Origin: RGIG3178 sp942492795
GTDB lineage: Bacteria > Bacillota > Clostridia > Christensenellales > QAND01
DNA: 64,000 nucleotides
Reading direction: 5' to 3'
NCBI GenBank assembly: GCA_942492795.1
Contig: OW818639.1
Coordinates: 930,001 to 994,000, forward strand
Position numbers and translations under genes: made by a program. The notes beneath the pieces were generated by a model. The model did no database searches and was not told where the DNA came from. It saw nothing but the letters and a program-made list of their open reading frames with translations. Shown piece by piece: positions 7,737 through 16,389 of this stretch (positions are counted from its first letter, which is position 1; every line of letters begins with the position of its first letter).

Positions 7737-8648
7737 TTACAGCTGGCTGTACACTTCATCCCAAATGGCGTGGAGGATATCCTGCTGCCGCGTTTCGGTT
7801 GAAGTGAGCGTGATCACGGCGTCCTTTTCCCGGCTGATGATGATATATTGCCCATCCGCACCCGAGGCGCGCCAGCATCCGTTGGCACACTCCCACATCT
7901 GGAAGCCGTAACCCGTATGCCAGTCCTCGCGCTGGTTCGGGTCGGGCATGTCGGGTACGAGTTGCCTTGTCATCGCGTTGTCGATATACGATTTGCTCAC
8001 AATGCGTTTGCCGTCGTATTCGCCGCCGCCCAAATAGAGCTCGCCCAACGGGATCATTTGCTCTGTTGTCAGATGCAGGCCGCTTCCGCCTAAGGTGATA
8101 CCCATCGGGCAGGTATCCCAGCGCGGCTTTTGCGTGATGCCAAGCGGGATGAACAGCTGCGGAAACAGATAATCAAGCGCAGATTCGCCGGTGATCTTGG
8201 TCAAAATGGCGGAGAGCATATAGGTGCAGGCGCTGTCATAGCGGAAGAGCAATCCCGGCATCCGCATCATCGGAAGTCCCAAAAAGAAATGCGCCCAATC
8301 GGGGTCATCCAGCTTAAGATCCCGCATGATCATCCGGTAGTCATGGCCGCATGCCATGATCAGAAGGTCATATACCGTCATCGCCGCAAGCTCATCGCCA
8401 ACCGTTTCGGGAAGCTGGTTTGGAAAATAGGAGATCACCCGGCTATTAAGAGCAAGTTTCCCCTCGTCCATCAACATGCCGATGCCTGTTGCCAAAAACG
8501 TCTTGCTGGCGCTGTGGAGCATATGCGGCAAGCTGGGTGTAAAGCGGTGGGAGCCGATCACGCTGCCGTGCTGCGATACGACGATGCCGTGCAGGTTCAG
8601 GTTTTCACTTACAATGCGTTGCGCAAACGATTGCAATTGCAATGCCAT
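7737..8648 (-). CDS. class C beta-lactamase-like serine hydrolase
   Basis: 303 residues, preceded by AAGGAGGA. Family landmarks are the SxxK nucleophile motif HSASK at about residues 45-49, the YxS-type motif in FRYDSACTY near 145, and a Gly-rich C-terminal strand (GADGQYIIISREKDAV). There is no signal peptide, so it is probably cytoplasmic. It belongs to the broad beta-lactamase/esterase/D-aminopeptidase family rather than being a proven resistance enzyme. It is transcribed divergently from the dehydrogenase. Confidence 0.85.
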   Translation of the reverse strand: MALQLQSFAQRIVSENLNLHGIVVSQHGSVIGSHRFTPSLPHMLHSASKTFLATGIGMLMDEGKLALNSRVISYFPNQLPETVGDELAAMTVYDLLIMACGHDYRMIMRDLKLDDPDWAHFFLGLPMMRMPGLLFRYDSACTYMLSAILTKITGESALDYLFPQLFIPLGITQKPRWDTCPMGITLGGSGLHLTTEQMIPLGELYLGGGEYDGKRIVSKSYIDNAMTRQLVPDMPDPNQREDWHTGYGFQMWECANGCWRASGADGQYIIISREKDAVITLTSTETRQQDILHAIWDEVYSQL

Positions 8649-8855
8649 GGGGATCCTCCTTCAAGGCGGTGCGGATTGGGTTCCCAAGTATCTTACCGCA
8701 TTGCGCAAAGCCACACAAGATACGCTGTCGCAGACAGGAGAATGCGGTTTGTTTTTCGTTGCAAACAAGAGCACACTGTTTTATGATGGAAGTCGGATTA
8801 GAGAAAATAAGCACCAACTGGCAGCGGGATCAACATGATCATTGGAGGAAATAGA

Positions 8856-10358
8856 ATGAAAAAGCTGAATATGTTTATCGGCGGGCAATGGCGCGTTTCA
8901 AAGACGGATACCTATTCGGATGTATTCAACCCCAGTACCGGCGAGGTTTTGGCGCAAACCCCTTGCTGCACCAAGGACGAGGTGGAGGAAGCGATCGAAG
9001 CTGCCGCCGCGGCATATCCGCTTTGGTCGGCGACACCGGTGATGAAGCGAGTGCAGATACTGTATCGTCTACGGGAGCTTCTCAACGAGAACATGGATGA
9101 GCTGACGGAGCTTGTGGCACGGGAAAACGGCAAAAGCTGGGACGACGCACAGGGCGACGTTCTAAAGGCAAGGGAAGGCACCGAACAAGCCATCAGTGCG
9201 CCGAATTTGATGCTTGGCGAAGCGCTGATGGATACGTCAAGCGGCATTGACACCACCTTATACCGCGAACCGGTCGGCGTATTTGCCGGCATCGTGCCGT
9301 TCAATTTTCCGGCGATGATCCCGATGGGCTGGATGGCACCGATGTGCATCGCTTGCGGCAACACGATGGTCATCAAGGCTGCGACCATGACGCCGATGAC
9401 CTGTATGCGCATAGCGGAGTTGTACCAGCAAGCCGGGCTGCCGGACGGTGTGTTGAACATTGTGACCTGCTCCAGAAAAGAAGCGGAATTGTTTTTAACG
9501 CACCCGAAGGTAAACGGTGTGAGCTTTGTAGGATCGACCTCGGTCGGACTGCATATCTATACGACTGCCGCTGCCAACGGCAAACGCGTGCAGGCTCTGT
9601 GCGAGGCGAAAAACCATGCGCTGGTACTGGAGGACGCGCCGATTGAGCGCACGGCCGCGGGCATCATCAACGCGGCTTTCGGCTGCGCGGGGGAGCGCTG
9701 CATGGCGCTGCCGGTAGTTGTTGTGCAGGAAAGCATCGCGGATGAATTGGTAAACGCCATCGCTTCAAAGGCAAAATTGCTCAAGATCGGCCCGGCCTAT
9801 GAAAAGACGACGGAAATGGGTCCCGTGGTGACCGCGGCGCACAAAAAGAGCGTTACAGACTGGATCGCAAAGGGCATCCAGGAGGGTGCGAAGGTCGTGA
9901 TGGACGGCAGGGATATCCGGGTTCCGGGATATGAGAACGGATTCTATCTCGGGCCCACCATTTTGGATCATGTCACGCAGGATATGACAGTCGGTGCTAT
10001 GGAGATATTCGGGCCGGTATTGTGCATCAAGCGCGTGAAGGATTTCAAGGAAGGCCTGGCATTGATGAACGCAAACCCGTTCGCCAACGGATCGGTCATC
10101 TATACCCAGAGCGGCTATTACGCGCGCGAATTTTCTCGCCATACGCACGGCGGCATGGTCGGCGTCAATGTCGGCATACCGGTTCCGGTCGGTTTTTTCC
10201 CGTTCTGCGGACACAAGCATTCGTTCTTTGGCGATCTGCACTGCCTGGGCAAGGACGGCATGCGCTTCTATACAGAATCCAAATGCGTCACGACCCGCTG
10301 GTTTGACGCCGAGGATACAAAAGCCAAAAAAGTAGGCAGTTGGGACGGAACAATATAA
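8856..10358 (+). CDS. mmsA: methylmalonate-semialdehyde dehydrogenase (CoA-acylating)
   Basis: 500 residues from the ATG after TTGGAGGAA. It is an aldehyde dehydrogenase of the MmsA/IolA subgroup: an N-terminal NPSTGEV region, nucleotide-binding PFNFPAMIPMGW, FVGSTSVG, catalytic Cys in GCAGERCMALP, and the C-terminal GKDGMRFYTESKCVTTRW characteristic of this group. As in CoA-dependent members, the general-base Glu of ordinary ALDHs is replaced (EAKNH). The expected reaction is oxidation of malonate or methylmalonate semialdehyde to acetyl- or propionyl-CoA, in valine, inositol or beta-alanine breakdown. No other pathway genes are adjacent. Confidence 0.92.
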   Translation: MKKLNMFIGGQWRVSKTDTYSDVFNPSTGEVLAQTPCCTKDEVEEAIEAAAAAYPLWSATPVMKRVQILYRLRELLNENMDELTELVARENGKSWDDAQGDVLKAREGTEQAISAPNLMLGEALMDTSSGIDTTLYREPVGVFAGIVPFNFPAMIPMGWMAPMCIACGNTMVIKAATMTPMTCMRIAELYQQAGLPDGVLNIVTCSRKEAELFLTHPKVNGVSFVGSTSVGLHIYTTAAANGKRVQALCEAKNHALVLEDAPIERTAAGIINAAFGCAGERCMALPVVVVQESIADELVNAIASKAKLLKIGPAYEKTTEMGPVVTAAHKKSVTDWIAKGIQEGAKVVMDGRDIRVPGYENGFYLGPTILDHVTQDMTVGAMEIFGPVLCIKRVKDFKEGLALMNANPFANGSVIYTQSGYYAREFSRHTHGGMVGVNVGIPVPVGFFPFCGHKHSFFGDLHCLGKDGMRFYTESKCVTTRWFDAEDTKAKKVGSWDGTI

Positions 10359-10367
10359 GCAGAGCGA

Positions 10368-10396
10368 AAAGGCGGGGGAAATTATCCCCCGCTTTC
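10368..10396 (+). terminator. terminator after the dehydrogenase
   Basis: CGGGGGA and TCCCCCG form a strong stem, with flanking A and T runs (AAAGG / GCTTTCTTT), ten bases after the stop codon. Confidence 0.8.
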
Positions 10397-10554
10397 TTTG
10401 TACCGCTCGCACTGTTATTGGTGCAGAATTCCGCCGGCAGCACGCAATGATTCAAATGCATCTTATGAAATTGACATTCACGCAATACAAATAATCAACC
10501 GTTTTTCCAACGATATGGTATGATTTCTATACACTCTACGCGGGAGGAGCCAAG

Positions 10555-11442
10555 ATGGAAATACCCAAGAGCGGGGATCTGCACCGCATACTGCTGGAAA
10601 GCCAACGGGATGAGATCACCGACAGCCTCATATACCACAATATGGCAAAACGGGAAAAGGACAGCGGGAACCGTGTGCTGCTGGAGCGCCTGTCAAACGA
10701 AGAGCGCGAGCATGCCGGAATATGGGAAAAGTATACGGATCAGCAAATTGAACCAAATCGCCTGAAAATCGCCTGGTTCTCTTTCCTGTCGGTCTTTTTG
10801 GGATATACGTTTGTGCTTAAACTGATGAAGAGGGCTGAGACGGAAGCCTTGATCAGCTATCAGCGGCTTGTCGATGTTGTGCCGGAAGCGGCGCGGATAC
10901 AACAGCAGGAGCTCAACCATGAAAATGAGCTGATCGATATGCTCAACGAGGAGCGGCTGCAGCACATGGGCGCGATGATGTTCGGGCTCAACGACGCTCT
11001 TGTAAAGCTGACCAGCACGATGGCAGGATTGACGTTTGCGCTGATGAACACCCGGGTATTGGCGCTTTGCGGCATCGTCATCGGGATATCCGGCATGCTT
11101 TCCATGACCGCGTCCAATTACCTGTATGACCGCGCGGCCAACAAACCCAACGCGATTACGTCCAGCGTCTTTGCGATGGCTACCTATTTCATCACGATGG
11201 TGCTGCTGTTATTGCCATACTTTCTGCTGCCGGCGCAGGATTATATCCCGGCGCTGATTTTGATGATCGTCATGGGCATAGGCATCATGCTTTTCATCAA
11301 TTTTTACATATCGGTACCCCGTGGGGAGCCGTTTGTCAAACGCTTTATGGAAATGGCGTTGATCAGTCTGATTGTCACGGCGGTTTCCTTTCTCGTGGGG
11401 CATTTGGTTAAAACAATGTTCGGCGTGAGCATTGGGCAATAG
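10555..11442 (+). CDS. ferritin-like / VIT-family membrane fusion (MbfA-like)
   Basis: 295 residues behind a GGGAGGAGCC site. Residues 1-140 are a rubrerythrin/ferritin-like four-helix segment with spaced Glu and His (ESQRDEITDSLIYHNMA, SNEEREHAG, LNHENELIDM). Residues 145-295 carry the VIT1/CCC1 motif GLNDALVKLTSTMAGLTFAL and four to five membrane helices. Such fusions are known as membrane-bound ferritins (MbfA) that export or sequester iron or manganese. A role in metal homeostasis under oxidative stress is likely. It is a single gene with its own terminator. Confidence 0.88.
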   Translation: MEIPKSGDLHRILLESQRDEITDSLIYHNMAKREKDSGNRVLLERLSNEEREHAGIWEKYTDQQIEPNRLKIAWFSFLSVFLGYTFVLKLMKRAETEALISYQRLVDVVPEAARIQQQELNHENELIDMLNEERLQHMGAMMFGLNDALVKLTSTMAGLTFALMNTRVLALCGIVIGISGMLSMTASNYLYDRAANKPNAITSSVFAMATYFITMVLLLLPYFLLPAQDYIPALILMIVMGIGIMLFINFYISVPRGEPFVKRFMEMALISLIVTAVSFLVGHLVKTMFGVSIGQ

Positions 11443-11479
11443 GATAAGCAACGATACATCGAACCTGTTTGCAAAAAAG

Positions 11480-11508
11480 CAAGCCGTGCAAAAAACGGCT
11501 TGTTTTTT
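11480..11508. terminator. bidirectional terminator between the ferritin-VIT and 5'-nucleotidase genes
   Basis: CAAGCCGT and ACGGCTTG form an eight-pair stem, with T6 on the plus strand and T6 on the minus strand (GCTTTTTTG). It serves both convergent genes. Confidence 0.88.
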
Positions 11509-11530
11509 GATTTGGGATGCCCCGGAAGCT

Positions 11531-13465
11531 CTATGATATGCGCTTTGCGCGGCGCCGTTTTACGATGCGCACTGCAAGGGAGATCAGCAGCACGACGATA
11601 AGAAGAATAAGCACTACGGCACCGGCAAGCAGGAAGAAGATCATATTCGGCTTTTGGAGGAGCGCAACCAGGCTTCTGCTGTTGTCGATTTCCTTGCGCC
11701 CTTCGACCGCTGCGTAACGGGAGGAGATGGTCGGAATGCCGTCCACCTTAACAAAGGAATGAAGATAGTCGGCCAACGCCACCCATTCCTTGTACTCCTG
11801 ATTTCCTTTATAGAGGATCTGTTTTTCAAAGTCTACGATCGGATTTCCGTTTTTGTCCTTGGGCACGATGGACAACAGCCCGAAGGATTTGTTCTTGACA
11901 GAGCCCAGCATCTGCGTGGAATACAATCCGCCGACGACGCGGTACAGCTTGTCGTCCTGCGGGGCGGTTTTGGTGCCGTCGGAATTCAATAGGTATACGT
12001 CCGTAACACGGTTCAAAAACAGTCTGTGGGGGTTGAAGGTATAGCTGATGCCGCTTAGGTACAACCTTGCGTCCTGCATGATATCGGAGATCGAAGCGTC
12101 CACTTCGCACAGCGCCCAAAGCTCTTTTCCCGTCAGATAAACGCTCACGAGCGGATACCCGGGAACGCCGTCGGCGCCTATGCCAAGGGAACTTACATTG
12201 AAAACATCCTCGGTTTTGATGGGCCCTTTTTTGAACGAATCGCGTATGACACCTGCCGGGACCACTGCAACATCCACTTTTTCATCGTCCGTTTGGGAAG
12301 CGGCATAGACGTATGAATCGGCAATCAGGTTGCCAAGCGTATCCTCCCCCTGTGTTTTGCCGATTTTGGCCGCATCCGTAAACGCGAAGGGCGAATTTGC
12401 GATGACTTCGCCCATCGTATACCCAAAGCGGGAAAGGTATGCGGAATCGATGCGTCTTTTAAATTCGGCAATCTTTATAAGCGCAGCGCTGTTTTCGGGA
12501 ACGCTTGCATCAAGCGGCAAGAGTTTGTTGGATTGCACCGAAAACCGGCCGTCGTCGCGCTTGTTGACCACAAGGTGACCCAGATAGTCGGTGTTGCTGC
12601 CGCCGGATACGATGACGGTAGAGCCTACGATCACCGGGTTTTGCAGCAGCGTATGGCTGTGGCCGCTTATGATGACATCGATATCCGGCACGGCGCGGGC
12701 CAAAAGCACATCCTCGGAGTCGTCTAGCTTGTCGCTTGTGCCGCTGTGTGACAAACAGATGATGATATCCGGTTTCTCATTGGCTTTGAGCGTGCTTACG
12801 ATGCTTTTGGCTGCCTCGATCGGATCCAGAAACTTTAAGCCGCTCATCGGCGAATCGTCGATCGCCTCGTGTCCCATGATGCCAAACAAAGCGATCCGGA
12901 TTCCGCCCTTTTGAATGATCGTATAGGGTTTAACGCCATAGCTGTCCATAGCGTCTCTGAGCTCCTGTGCCTTGATTGCCAGCGCAGGGTCCTTCAATGT
13001 GCCGGACCAGTCGATGTTGGCGCACAGGAGTTGTGGCAGCGTGTCACCGCTCGCCTTTGCCGACAGCAGCATCCGGGTCAATCCCTGCGCCCTGTAATCA
13101 AATTCATGGTTGCCCAGCGTTGCCGCATCATAGCCCAAAGAACCCATCAGCCGCAATTCCGCTGCGGAGTCTGCATAAATCGTTTGGTACAGGGTTCCCA
13201 TGGAAAAATCGCCCGCATCCAGCACAAGCGTATCGGGGTAGGCTGCTTTCACATGCGCTATGGCTGTCGCAAGTCTGGCAAACCCGCCGGGTTGAGCCTT
13301 GTTCGTGCCTGCGGTATCCACTTTCGCATCGAGATTGGAATGCATGTCATGGGTGAAGACGATGGACAGAGGCTCCGCAGACGTTGGAGCTGCGGATATA
13401 CCAAACGTTGGCATCAGAGCAAAACTCAACAGGATAGCCAGTAAAAAGCCGAATCTGCGTTTCAT
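11531..13465 (-). CDS. secreted, membrane-anchored 5'-nucleotidase / metallophosphatase (UshA-like)
   Basis: 644 residues behind a GAAGGAGG site. An N-terminal signal peptide ends near residue 26 and a transmembrane helix lies near 615-637 with a basic cytoplasmic tail, so the enzyme faces outward. The metallophosphatase core shows FTHDMHSNLDAK, DAGDFSMGT, TLGNHEFD and ISGHSHTLL, the metal and catalytic residues of the family. A 5'-nucleotidase C-terminal domain occupies about 345-560, including EDTLGNLIADSYVYAA. It probably dephosphorylates extracellular nucleotides or sugar phosphates for salvage. The C-terminal anchor stands in for the LPXTG anchor of some Gram-positive homologues. Confidence 0.9.
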   Translation of the reverse strand: MKRRFGFLLAILLSFALMPTFGISAAPTSAEPLSIVFTHDMHSNLDAKVDTAGTNKAQPGGFARLATAIAHVKAAYPDTLVLDAGDFSMGTLYQTIYADSAAELRLMGSLGYDAATLGNHEFDYRAQGLTRMLLSAKASGDTLPQLLCANIDWSGTLKDPALAIKAQELRDAMDSYGVKPYTIIQKGGIRIALFGIMGHEAIDDSPMSGLKFLDPIEAAKSIVSTLKANEKPDIIICLSHSGTSDKLDDSEDVLLARAVPDIDVIISGHSHTLLQNPVIVGSTVIVSGGSNTDYLGHLVVNKRDDGRFSVQSNKLLPLDASVPENSAALIKIAEFKRRIDSAYLSRFGYTMGEVIANSPFAFTDAAKIGKTQGEDTLGNLIADSYVYAASQTDDEKVDVAVVPAGVIRDSFKKGPIKTEDVFNVSSLGIGADGVPGYPLVSVYLTGKELWALCEVDASISDIMQDARLYLSGISYTFNPHRLFLNRVTDVYLLNSDGTKTAPQDDKLYRVVGGLYSTQMLGSVKNKSFGLLSIVPKDKNGNPIVDFEKQILYKGNQEYKEWVALADYLHSFVKVDGIPTISSRYAAVEGRKEIDNSRSLVALLQKPNMIFFLLAGAVVLILLIVVLLISLAVRIVKRRRAKRIS

Positions 13466-13974
13466 AAGGACCTCCTTCGCTCAAATGACCCACTGGACGA
13501 AATTGGAAGACTATCTAGATTATAACAGGCAAGCCGTAATATGCTATCCTTTTGCAGGTCTTCAGATTGAATGTTTTTGACTTGCGCACTGCCCGGCACG
13601 GCATTCTCACACGCATCTGCTGCGCATCCGCCTTTTTTCTGTTTCTGATGGGTCGCATCGGCAATATTGGCGAGGGAGGATTGGTCTGTCAGCCTATGTG
13701 CGCCTCGGGAATGGCGGATACAAGCTGTATTTGCGCCGAAAGCAACCGGTTTCGAGCGATTCTTTTTCACCAAGTGAATGAAAAGTTTATATTTTCGCGA
13801 AAAAGCGCTGTTTTGGCGCTTTTCTTTAGCATCACAGCAAAAGGTCAAAGAAGTTGTTTATGATATATAGAAAGCTTTTTATAGCAACTAACGCAAAAAA
13901 ATGGCGTTGAAAATGTCACTATAATATTAAGAATTAATATATGTAAATATAGTTTTATATTAATATAAATTATG
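13466..13974. other. non-coding stretch with one hairpin
   Basis: No convincing gene. ORFs of about 100-128 codons on both strands look like chance reading frames, without ribosome binding sites or recognisable motifs. One terminator-like hairpin lies at 13801-13823 and the composition turns sharply AT-rich after about 13850. Confidence 0.5.
13801..13828. terminator. orphan terminator-like hairpin
   Basis: AAAAGCGC and GCGCTTTT form a perfect eight-pair stem with T-rich flanks on both strands, but no gene ends close by on either side. It may be the relic of a deleted gene. Confidence 0.5.
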
Positions 13975-14024
13975 TTTTCATAATGTGAAATAAACTTGTT
14001 CGAATTCTAAGCGCGTGTTACATT
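13975..14024 (+). promoter_or_regulatory. promoter of the first EIIC-EIID gene
   Basis: TTGTTC (13996-14001), a 17-base spacer and TACATT (14019-14024) form a sigma-A promoter. The element TTTTCATAAT lies 11 bases upstream of the -35 box. The second EIIC-EIID gene has the same boxes, the same spacer and the same upstream element at the same spacing, which strongly supports both. The GTTCGAA core over the -35 box may be an operator. Confidence 0.72.
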
Positions 14025-14084
14025 GTTCGGGATTGCTTTTCGGGGCGGATCAAAAGGGAATAATAGACAACAATTTTGGGATTT

Positions 14085-14142
14085 ATATAAAGACAGTCGC
14101 AGCGTTGCCGCGACGAAAGGGGGACAGAAGTTCCGGCAACGA
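14085..14142 (+). ncRNA. conserved structured leader before the first EIIC-EIID gene
   Basis: Inside an untranslated leader of about 165 bases, GTTGCCG (14104-14110) pairs with CGGCAAC (14134-14140) around a purine-rich loop containing AAGGGG at 14117-14122. An equivalent element precedes the paralogous gene (stem 16289-16294 with 16321-16326, AAGGGG at 16301). Flanking bases, including an ATATA block and CGCA just before the stem, also agree. It looks like a cis-regulatory RNA. I could not match it to a riboswitch class I know. Confidence 0.5.
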
Positions 14143-14197
14143 ACAATCCACAACGTATAATTTTTTATTCATACCACAATTATTTGGAGGAGCATTT

Positions 14198-15847
14198 ATG
14201 CAAATTTCTGTAGTACAAGCAATACTTATTGGTCTGTATTATTGGGCAACCCAAGCACGTATGCTGTATGGTTGGTCCTGGACAGTTCCGCTGTTCACAG
14301 GTATGGTGATGGGCTTTATCCTCGGCGACGTGGCAACCGGTTGCAAAATCGGTGCGATCATCCAGCCGATGTTTTTGGCTTTCACCGGTGCCGGCGGCAC
14401 GGTCGTCTGGGATCAGACCGCAGGAACCATCGCGGGCGCGGCTGTTACCATGGCGGGCGGACTTCCGGTCGACCAGGCATTGACCATCGCACTTCCGGTT
14501 TCGCTTCTTTTCGCACAGGTGCATACCGTACGCCGCATCCTATTTGCCTATCCGGCAACGCAGGCTGACAAAGCGGCCGCGAAGGGCAACGACAAAGCCA
14601 TCATCTTCTACGGATCTTATTTCTGCTGGATGGTCGGCTTCGTCCTCTATGCCATTCCCATGACGCTTGCCATCATGCTCGGTGCCAACGCAATAGGCAC
14701 ACTGATGAAGAACCTGCCCGTGTGGATGCTCAACACGCTGAGCGCACTGGGCGGATTGCTCCCGTCCCTCGGATTCGCGATGACCGTGCGTGTTATCGGA
14801 CGTCCGCAATTCATGCCCTTCTTCCTCGGCGGATTCTTCCTGGTGCAATACACGAAGATCGGCGGACTGTTCCTTGCGTTCATCGGTTTGTTCTTCGCGT
14901 TCCTTTACTACCTGATTCTCGACGCGTCCCGCAAGGATGAAAACACGGCGGATATGAGCCAGGCCGGCGCCGCCGCCGTCGATGAGAACTCCAAACGGCT
15001 TTTGACGATGAAAGATTGCGACCGCTTGTTCCGCCGTTGGAACTGGTTCACAGAGCAGAGCAACAGCTTTGCACGTCTGCAATCCATCGCGTTCTGCTGC
15101 GCATTCATTCCGGCGCTCAAGAAGCTGTATGGCAATGATCCCGCGGAATACTCCGCAGCGTTGCAACGCCACCTGATGTTCTTCAACACCCAGGGCATCT
15201 GGGGAAGCGTCATCCACGGCATCGTGCTGGCGATGGAAGAGCAACGCGCCATGGGTGCGCCGATCGGCGTTGATGCCATCACCGGCATCAAAGCAGGTTT
15301 GATGGGACCGTTTGCCGGTATCGGCGACACCATTGACTGGTCGACAATCCGTCCGCTCGTATTGGTTCTGTTTATGCCGCTGGCAGCAGCAGGAAGCCCG
15401 TTGGGCGGAATTCTTGCGATCCTTGTCATCTACGCGATCGTGTTCACCGAAGGAACGATCTACAGCCGTCTGGGCTACCGTCTGGGCACCCGCGCTGCGC
15501 TGAACATCCTCTCGGGACATATGATCAACACCTTTATCTCCTGCGCATCGGTGCTTGGCCTGTTCATGATGGGCGGCCTGTCGGCGACGATGGTCAATGT
15601 GGTCACACCGCTGTACATCCCGACGACCGGAACCCCGATGTTGGTGCAGGCAGGTATCCTCGATAAAATCGCTCCCGGGCTTTTGACCTTAGCGGGCGTT
15701 CTGGGAACCTATGCATACCTGATGAAGGGCAACTCCATGACAAAAGCGACGATGATGTTATTGATCGTCGGTATCGTTCTTGGCTGCACCGGTGTCATCG
15801 GCAAGGGCGGCTTGATCTTCCAGGCTTATGTAGCGCCGAAGAAGTAA
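14198..15847 (+). CDS. fused EIIC-EIID of a mannose-family PTS (copy 1)
   Basis: 549 residues from the ATG after TTTGGAGGAGC. Residues 1-255 are an EIIC-like membrane domain (GDVATGCKIGAIIQPMFLAF and further helices). A polar linker spans about 255-280. Residues 280-549 are an EIID-like domain: LTMKDCDRLFRRWNWF, SFARLQSIAFCCAFIPALK, then LQRHLMFFNTQGIWGS and a hydrophobic C-terminus. In mannose-family PTSs these are normally separate genes next to EIIA and EIIB; here they are fused and no EIIA/EIIB is seen. It would form the membrane channel and take phosphoryl transfer from an EIIB encoded elsewhere, or act without one. The sugar is unknown. A longer upstream ORF extension is non-coding. Confidence 0.9.
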   Translation: MQISVVQAILIGLYYWATQARMLYGWSWTVPLFTGMVMGFILGDVATGCKIGAIIQPMFLAFTGAGGTVVWDQTAGTIAGAAVTMAGGLPVDQALTIALPVSLLFAQVHTVRRILFAYPATQADKAAAKGNDKAIIFYGSYFCWMVGFVLYAIPMTLAIMLGANAIGTLMKNLPVWMLNTLSALGGLLPSLGFAMTVRVIGRPQFMPFFLGGFFLVQYTKIGGLFLAFIGLFFAFLYYLILDASRKDENTADMSQAGAAAVDENSKRLLTMKDCDRLFRRWNWFTEQSNSFARLQSIAFCCAFIPALKKLYGNDPAEYSAALQRHLMFFNTQGIWGSVIHGIVLAMEEQRAMGAPIGVDAITGIKAGLMGPFAGIGDTIDWSTIRPLVLVLFMPLAAAGSPLGGILAILVIYAIVFTEGTIYSRLGYRLGTRAALNILSGHMINTFISCASVLGLFMMGGLSATMVNVVTPLYIPTTGTPMLVQAGILDKIAPGLLTLAGVLGTYAYLMKGNSMTKATMMLLIVGIVLGCTGVIGKGGLIFQAYVAPKK

Positions 15848-15867
15848 TCAATACTCTTACCACAATT

Positions 15868-15898
15868 AAAGAACCGGCTTTTGCCGGTTCTTTTTTTT
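15868..15898 (+). terminator. terminator of EIIC-EIID copy 1
   Basis: AAAGAACCGGC and GCCGGTTCTTT surround a TTTT loop and are followed by T8. The hairpin is identical to that of the second copy. Confidence 0.93.
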
Positions 15899-16153
15899 GG
15901 ACGATTGCCGCCGTTTAAAAAAGCGGAAAAAATACAGGCCCAGAATTCAGGCAAAAAGCAATACTGTTTTAATATAAATCAACCAATACAAACGTGTATT
16001 ACACATATTATATATTAACTTACAATAAATTATCATTTGCTTATATAGTATTGAAAGAGCAAATTGACCCGGCACTGTAAATTATAAGGAAATATTGATA
16101 GGTTTAGAACAAATAACGGATATATTAATTGTGTTATGATCATATACGGTTCT

Positions 16154-16203
16154 TTTTCATAATTCGGAACATCCTTGTTCGAACTCCGACAATGTGTTAA
16201 ATT
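16154..16203 (+). promoter_or_regulatory. promoter of the second EIIC-EIID gene
   Basis: TTGTTC (16175-16180), 17 bases, then TAAATT (16198-16203). TTTTCATAAT lies at 16154-16163, 11 bases upstream of the -35 box, exactly as in copy 1. The surrounding intergenic sequence has largely diverged, so this conservation points to function. Confidence 0.72.
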
Positions 16204-16264
16204 GACCTCTGGATGCGTCCGCAAATGCATCCGGTACCCATAGAATGTGAAATAATTTCGAACG

Positions 16265-16327
16265 AGATTCATATATGAAAAACCGCAAGTTGCCACGGTT
16301 AAGGGGAGGTTTGAACGCTTGGCAATG
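16265..16327 (+). ncRNA. conserved structured leader before the second EIIC-EIID gene
   Basis: GTTGCC (16289-16294) pairs with GGCAAT (16321-16326), enclosing AAGGGG at 16301-16306; this is the counterpart of the leader before copy 1. A second hairpin, GGATGC/GCATCC, lies closer to the promoter at 16211-16232. The leader from the predicted start to the ATG is about 180 bases, unusually long for a single PTS gene and suggestive of RNA-level control. Confidence 0.5.
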
Positions 16328-16389
16328 CAGATTTAACTCCAATTAATGTATCATTGTAATGTATTCAACGATTATATGGAGGGTTATTT

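Noticed and set aside
13552..13863. A 103-codon ORF in the gap before the PTS genes
   Set aside because: No ribosome site, no conserved motif, and it ends in AT-rich promoter-like DNA.
14540..15520. Long minus-strand ORFs opposite both EIIC-EIID genes
   Set aside because: Antisense frames kept open by strong codon bias of the real genes; Glu/Gln/His/Arg-rich without family features.
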